Positions 58,839-64,000 of a stretch of 64,000 nucleotides of DNA are shown piece by piece (positions within the stretch are counted from its first letter, which is position 1; each line of letters begins with the position of its first letter). Where the stretch lies: contig JADFUC010001829.1 in the NCBI GenBank assembly GCA_019722365.1, positions 24,818 through 88,817 on the forward strand, written 5' to 3'. Under the pieces are notes generated by a model. It worked only from the letters and a program-made list of their open reading frames with translations, was not told the origin of the DNA and did not search any database. The stretch is from Lithospermum erythrorhizon. Lineage: Eukaryota; Streptophyta; Magnoliopsida; Boraginales; Boraginaceae. A program made the translations under genes and the position numbers.

Positions 58839-60424
58839 TCAGAGAAAGTTTTAAATTTATTAATTATTTTTAATTAAAATTGATTTACTGTAATCGATGA
58901 AATTAATTAAATAAAAATCGATCGAACAAGCTACACGTGGCAATTAGGGTTTCGATTGAAATAAAAATAAAAATCGAACATGTGTAAAATAATAAGGGTT
59001 CCCAGGAATTAAGCCCCTGAAATTAATCGAAGTCTAAATTAGGATTTTTACATTAATTAGCCCTAATTTTAAACTTAAACAAGACTTCCCGAAAAATAGC
59101 TCTGAATTAAATGTCAATTAAAACTAGGACTTGAAAATTCCCAATTTTAGTACAATATAATCGGCTATTTTGGCCTAAAATGGAAGTTCCGGAAGCTTCG
59201 TGGCTCAAAATGAAAACTCTAGAAAGAACGGGGTTAAAACGAAGACTCCAAGAGAGTTGGGGCTCAATTGAAAATGTGTTTGACCTAGAAAAGGATCCAG
59301 AATCTTCCTTTTTCTTCAAAATAGGCGCCTCCTTTTCCTTGAGTAGGGACAAAGTAATTCCATAAAATTCAACGGCTCAGATCTTGCCTCAAATTTCAAT
59401 TGTCAAGATCATAGTTCATGTGATTATGGATCAACCAATCGTGGCAGAGCCCGGAAGCCTACAAATACCCCCTACGTACTGAAAAATCATAACATTCACA
59501 ACCAAAAAAATACAACAAAAAGCTCCTGAGAGAATTTAGCATAAAAACAACTCTGAATGTATTTCTTCATAGAAAACCTCTAAAGTTTGTTGCTTTTCAG
59601 GTGAAAACCACCACAAAACCACCAAAAATACTGAAATCTTCAACCTATAAAACCAAAATAGGTGTCTTAAATCTGGAAGCACCAGAGAAGTTAACACAAA
59701 ATTTCAACTCCATCATCAAAATAGGCCCCCAAAACAAGGCACAAGGTTGAATATCGCACGTAGTAATTTCGTGGATCAACACCTCGACAATAACAAGCAT
59801 ATCCAATCGATAGCAACCTAAGACAGGGAGGCACCGCTGGCACTGAACCCGCCTCTAGTCAGTAGGAATCAAGCTACCAAGTGCCCCCAAAGCTGTACAC
59901 GTATCAAATCAAGTCTAAGTTTTACCCACTAAGTCCGTTAATTCTCAAGATCAAGTCCAAAGCCATACGGGTATAGCGTCGCTAAGGCTTCCCCGGCTCG
60001 GGTCGTATCCAAGTCAAAGACCAAGTCCAAAGACTCAAGTCTTCTATCCACTAGAATTGCTACGTGTTCGCATCTCTATCCGTCTCATATCCAAATCGAG
60101 GCACACATCCAAATCCAGCTTAGGATCACATAGCAATCCAAGCACAAGTCCAAGTTCAGCTCAGGATCACATAACGGTCCAGGCACAAATCTAGCCTCAT
60201 AAAAGGCGCCTAAATCAAGAGTTAAAGTCAAAATCAAGTCCAAGATTATAACAAATCCAAGTCCATCATCTCAAGTAGTCAACAATCCGTTTAGATAGCA
60301 ATAAATTGATAGTCGAACCTCAATCGTTTATAAACTTTTTTTGTACCTAGATAGATTTCTCCAAAGGGGGTTTATTGTATTGGTACGCATACTTATAAAT
60401 AATAAAATCTTTCTAGCAGTTACA
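58839..60424 (+). repeat. 3' LTR of the composite Gypsy element
   Basis: Direct repeat of 36194-37835. The promoter box is altered: the position of TATAAATA in the 5' LTR reads ACAAATA after CCT at about 59458-59467. It ends CTAGCAGTTACA like its partner. Differences from the 5' LTR include several multi-base indels (for example near 59370-59400). Confidence 0.8.
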
Positions 60425-60559
60425 AACTTATCAGAAAAACCGTAACGTTCAAGCACTAATAAATAAAAATGCAGATTATTAAATTTATTTACATAAATTT
60501 GGAAACCCACTTAATATTTTATGTACGCACGTTAATGTTCACAAAAGGGCTTGTCGGTA

Positions 60560-62935
60560 TAAGTTAAAAAACGGTAGAGGTATCGATCAATAAAATGTTC
60601 GGATTTCACCCCGGTTGACTGGGGCCCAACCCACCTCTAATTATCAAATAGGGACCCAAAACCACAAAACAAGCCCATTTCCCCCATCCCCAACTGTGAG
60701 GCGCGATCGACGAGGATTTTCCATTTTTTATTCTTCTTCTTCAATTTTCTCCTCCATCTCTCAAGCTTTGGACCTCAAATTTTTTGGAGAGTTTCCCCTC
60801 ATCGTCCTCTACGTTTCAAGGTAAAAAAGGTCCCATCTTGTTGAATATTTTGGGAGATCGCCCGAGTTGACTTTTTCGTTGACTTTTTGTATTTCGAATT
60901 TTATTGCTCTCAATCGATTGGGTTCTAAATTAGTTATTCTCAGTTGAAACTACGTGTTCGATGTGGAATTCGGACGCTTTAGTAATGTTGAACTTTTGGA
61001 ATTTTGAGTTGACTTCGGTTTTTAAGTGATATTATTGAATATAATTATTGTTTTGGCTTAGATTATAATATAAAGAGTTGGATGATGACGATATTCGGGG
61101 TAGAAAGGTCGTTATAGTCAGCTTGACTTCTCGAAAGTGATCAGGTTGACTTTCTCTAAACCGTGGTCGATAGTATAAATATGTTATTATTGGACCGTTA
61201 TTGTAATTGTTTGAGGTGAAATTACGAGTTATAAGTCATTGGAGAATATATACGTTGAAATTAATTTTTAGTAGATTTTTGAGTAGTAAAGAGGACTCTG
61301 GGGATGAGGTTGTTTAAATGGCTAATTAATCGAAAAGTTAAATTTGGGTTGATTTGAAATTTATTGGAAAATGTTAGTAAATCGATAAGGTATCGTCGTA
61401 CCAATGGGATTTAGTCCGGTAGCGAAATTCGTCATCGAGTTGTTATTGAAATGAACATAACCAAAGCACCCATAATGCAGTTTCTTGTCAATTTGTAACT
61501 AAAATGAGTTCAAAAGTCAGGAATTGAATTAGGATAAGGATTGAAATTTGTTCTTAGTAGTAATTATATTTTCGGGTGTTCTGCCTGCACTCGTAACGCG
61601 GGAAAAGCGCCAAGGATCGACGCTTGGGCGCTTAGTGGTACCAGCTGGTTGGTGGGGATTTATCACTGCTTGTTACCTTATTTATGTTTCGAGTTAAGTA
61701 CGCGGTAATTGATTGTGACCGTTGACTTCTATGGTGGTCATAAGTAGATGCATTACGGGATATTTATTTTGTGTACTACGCTTAAGTATATTTATGTTCG
61801 AAAGTGTAGGTCCTTTGTGTATGTTTATGTTTGAGTGTATTCACGGTCGTATAATTCGCTAAGTATGGACGTGATTCCGTGAGTATATTTATGTAGCGAG
61901 TATAGGTTCTATACTTAAATGGTTGTATCATGTATATTATGAATAATATCAGAGCTATTGTGTGGAAATTATTGTATGTTTGGTATCAGATGCGCGAATT
62001 GTAAGTTGTTTGTATTGAGAATATTTGGGACGACGGTGTTCGCGGAGCAGAGCCGAAAAGGATATTAATGTATTGGGTGTTCGGCGGCGACCGCCGTAGA
62101 AAGCATATGTCGTTGTTGGGTGTTCGAGGGGCGAGCCCGGCCAGTAAAGGACGAAATGTTATACGTGATGTCGCTGGTGGGTTTCATTTTTGTAAGTTCA
62201 TTTCATTGTTGTCAGAGTATGAACGCCGTGTCGTAAACTATTGCTTTTACTAGTTTGATTATGTGTTACGAGATTCGTACGACATGAGTTAACGTGTCGA
62301 ATCCTCTATAATGTGTGTGTTTGTCGATGATGATTACTTTTGCTATGACGCTGGATAATTGATATATGCTTCTATATCAGATATATATATATATATATAT
62401 TCTTTATCGCCATGGCCTATATTCTTTTATCGTGTAATCTTATTCGGGATGCGGTAAGTTACCATCCGCGATTCGTTTCCACTAAGCCGTCGGATTCTAC
62501 CCCTTCCCACCTTCGCATCGGGATGGCAAAGGTTACTCATGAGGCGGCAAGAGTTCACGGGTGTCCTCGATTCTACTCCTAGCGGTGGACGAGCGGCTAG
62601 ATCCTCGATGGGCCATCGCTTTATTATTTTGATGTACCGCTTTCACGCTTTGTTTTGGGATGTTGAAATTGAAAACCCATTTTTGTGGAAAATTCGAGAC
62701 TCAGATGCGATGAAATTTTAGACTTTTGTTGCGAAGTTAGGCGACGCTTACTCCATGGTTAAACTCAGATACAACGCTTTTGAGTTTTCAAATTATTTTT
62801 ACTTTTATTATTCAAATTATCGCTTTATTGGTTATTAAAACGTGATTTTTCGTGTCAACTAACGACGCGACTCGATATAGCTGTGTTGTTGATTTACTCC
62901 AACCTCGGTATGCATTTACCGAGGCGTTCATTACA
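60560..62935 (+). mobile_element. Ty3/Gypsy-type LTR (plus strand)
   Basis: Non-coding stretch of about 2.4 kb with a TTC-rich leader (60740 onward), GTTGACTTTTTG motifs, and a long region with GAGTATA/ATTTATGT repeats (61780-61920). It is followed at once by a primer-site-like TGGTATCGAAATG. The texture matches the 2.2-4.5 kb and 41.1-43.8 kb repeats. Left edge approximate; I saw no second LTR, and the element runs off the window. Confidence 0.55.
62381..62400. repeat. (AT)n microsatellite
   Basis: Ten perfect AT units within the Gypsy-type LTR. Confidence 0.9.
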
Positions 62936-62939
62936 ATTA

Positions 62940-62951
62940 TGGTATCGAAAT
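62940..62951 (+). promoter_or_regulatory. Decayed tRNA-iMet primer-binding site
   Basis: TGGTATCGAAAT resembles the common plant retrotransposon primer site TGGTATCAGAGC (initiator Met tRNA), with three or four changes. It follows ATTACAATTA, a plausible LTR end. Confidence 0.5.
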
Positions 62952-62989
62952 GTAAGTTTCCGCTTTTAACTGGTTCTGTGGGCGCCAGT

Positions 62990-64000
62990 GGTGCCTACGT
63001 CAAAGTTTTGTAAAATTTGTGTCACGTGGCTTTTTTGGGCGAGTCTAAATTATTTTTATTTTCTTCCTAGACCTGCTTGAGGATGCCACCGAGAGTTGAG
63101 TTGTTTATCGAATCGCGACCTGCTAGTGATGAGTAAAGTTTGTGCAAGGAGACTGGGCTGTGGTGCTTTACGCCGGGAAAGAGGCCGGGCAGCGAGAGAA
63201 GTGCGGGCGCGGTGCAGCTCAGGAGCTGCAGGAAGCGGGGCTGTAAAGTGAGCCGAAAGTGTAGACCACCGTGTCCCTGTGAGGAGGTGCAATTCCCGAG
63301 GAGTCGAGTACGAGGATTTCGGGAGTAGTAAATGGAAATGACGCAGTCTCAAAGACTGACTGGGCAAAGGCACTCCGAGAGGCTGGTATCTCGTACTCGC
63401 ATTGCTAGGCAGCTTCCGGCGGACCACCCAGTTCAGAAAGCCGCGACACCGGAGGTTGCGATCGACCTCTTGGAGGCATTAGAGAATGTTTGAACCGACG
63501 GGTTCGGGGAGATGAAGCCATGAAGCTCTGCAGCTGCACTGGCTTGTCGCGAGAGCTGTGAGTCAGGAAACCATGTCCACAAAGATTCGTGGCTGTGGGT
63601 GAAATGGACGATCACTTGGGCTAGATTCGGGAACTCTTAGGCAAAATTTCTATTTGGAGACTCATGTATACTTTATGGAGAGAGCCGGTCTCGACGCAAT
63701 GCGGGAGCAGAATAAATACGGTACAAGCAGAGGTTTAGCGAATTTCCAGCCGCTTGATTCCTCGGGTGTACCCCCCACCGAGCTTAGATCAAGGGTTTTC
63801 ATCAAAATGAGATTACAGATTCGGAGAGACTGTCCTTGTTCACTTACACCGCCACCATTGAACGCAATATTGCAGCGAGTATAGGGACACAGCGTAATCT
63901 ATAGGTGAAAGAGAGGGAGGTCTGATGTGACTGGAGCTACAGTATCGTACTCCCATGTATGATTTCAGAGAGCAATACGTAACTGAACGAAGCACAACAG
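62990..64000 (+). pseudogene. Probable Gypsy gag leader / gag remnant
   Basis: Beginning some 80 bases after the primer site, MPPRVELFIESR (ATG near 63084) resembles the MPPR start of chromoviral gag proteins. Near 63610 the text ITWARFRELL resembles the gag VTW-xF---F motif. Frames are short and interrupted, and the region is GC-richer than its LTR. It runs off the window end. Minus-strand frames here (63056-63427, 63433-63615) are shadows. Confidence 0.35.

Larger units (their letters stand above)
36194..60424 (+). mobile_element. Nested composite Ty3/Gypsy element, 24 kb
   Basis: Bounded by two directly repeated LTRs (36194-37835 and 58839-60424), with a primer-binding-type site just inside the first and a short purine tract just before the second. 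Its own coding remnant is gag (37.89-40.5 kb) and protease/spacer (40.7-45.5 kb) on the plus strand. The interior is stuffed with a solo LTR, LTR-like repeat copy B, a Copia element containing a MULE-like element, and a minus-strand plant mobile domain gene. No readable reverse transcriptase or integrase of its own remains. A target duplication could not be confirmed at the outer ends. Confidence 0.75.

Noticed and set aside
63056..63427. Minus-strand 123-residue frame at the window end
   Set aside because: Opposite to probable Gypsy gag text and without recognisable motifs; composition typical of an antisense shadow.

Overview
The window reads as nuclear DNA of a flowering plant, most likely a eudicot. 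It is AT-rich, has GT..AG introns, and is filled with decayed plant transposons: Ty1/Copia, Ty3/Gypsy, CACTA, MULE-like, MITE and SINE-like. I found one convincing intact host gene, a five-exon alpha/beta hydrolase of the ABHD17-like family at 9412-14850 (+). It has a complete catalytic Ser/Asp/His set, an N-terminal MGC lipidation motif and a very cysteine-rich C-terminal tail.

Layout. 1-1090 is a degraded LTR-like piece on the minus strand. 2230-4529 is a repeat that recurs at 41.1-43.8 kb. 4560-6130 is a Copia pol remnant (integrase, reverse transcriptase, RNase H region) on the minus strand. 6.9-7.9 kb is an AT-rich array built on an ACCATATTTCATAATTTT-like unit, which leads into the upstream region of the gene. 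Intron 1 of the gene carries a Stowaway-like MITE and two tRNA-derived SINE-like segments. 15.2-16.7 kb holds a small candidate DNA transposon and two minisatellites.

18832-27010 is a CACTA transposon with matching CACTACTAC termini and a perfect 3-bp TAT target duplication. It contains, on the minus strand, an eroded TNP2-type transposase, a possible TNPA-like piece and a Ulp1-like (C48) protease remnant. 28.5-33.9 kb is a minus-strand Ty3/Gypsy remnant with gag, reverse transcriptase and an RNase H-integrase linker.

36194-60424 is a nested composite bounded by two directly repeated LTRs of about 1.6 kb with a TGG-type primer site. Inside its broken gag/protease region lie a solo LTR with GGGAAT flanks and a second solo-LTR-like repeat. 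Further in lie a Copia element that is itself split by a long-TIR MULE-like element, and a frameshifted plant mobile domain gene on the minus strand. 60.5-64 kb is another Gypsy LTR with a primer-site remnant and possible gag leader.

I see no CRISPR array, bacterial operon, rRNA or credible tRNA gene. I do not see a convincing new biological system; the most informative items are the doubly lipid-anchored hydrolase with its overlapping upstream ORF, the CACTA element with its Ulp1 cargo, and the dated order of nested insertions. All domain calls come from reading translations by eye, without database searches.
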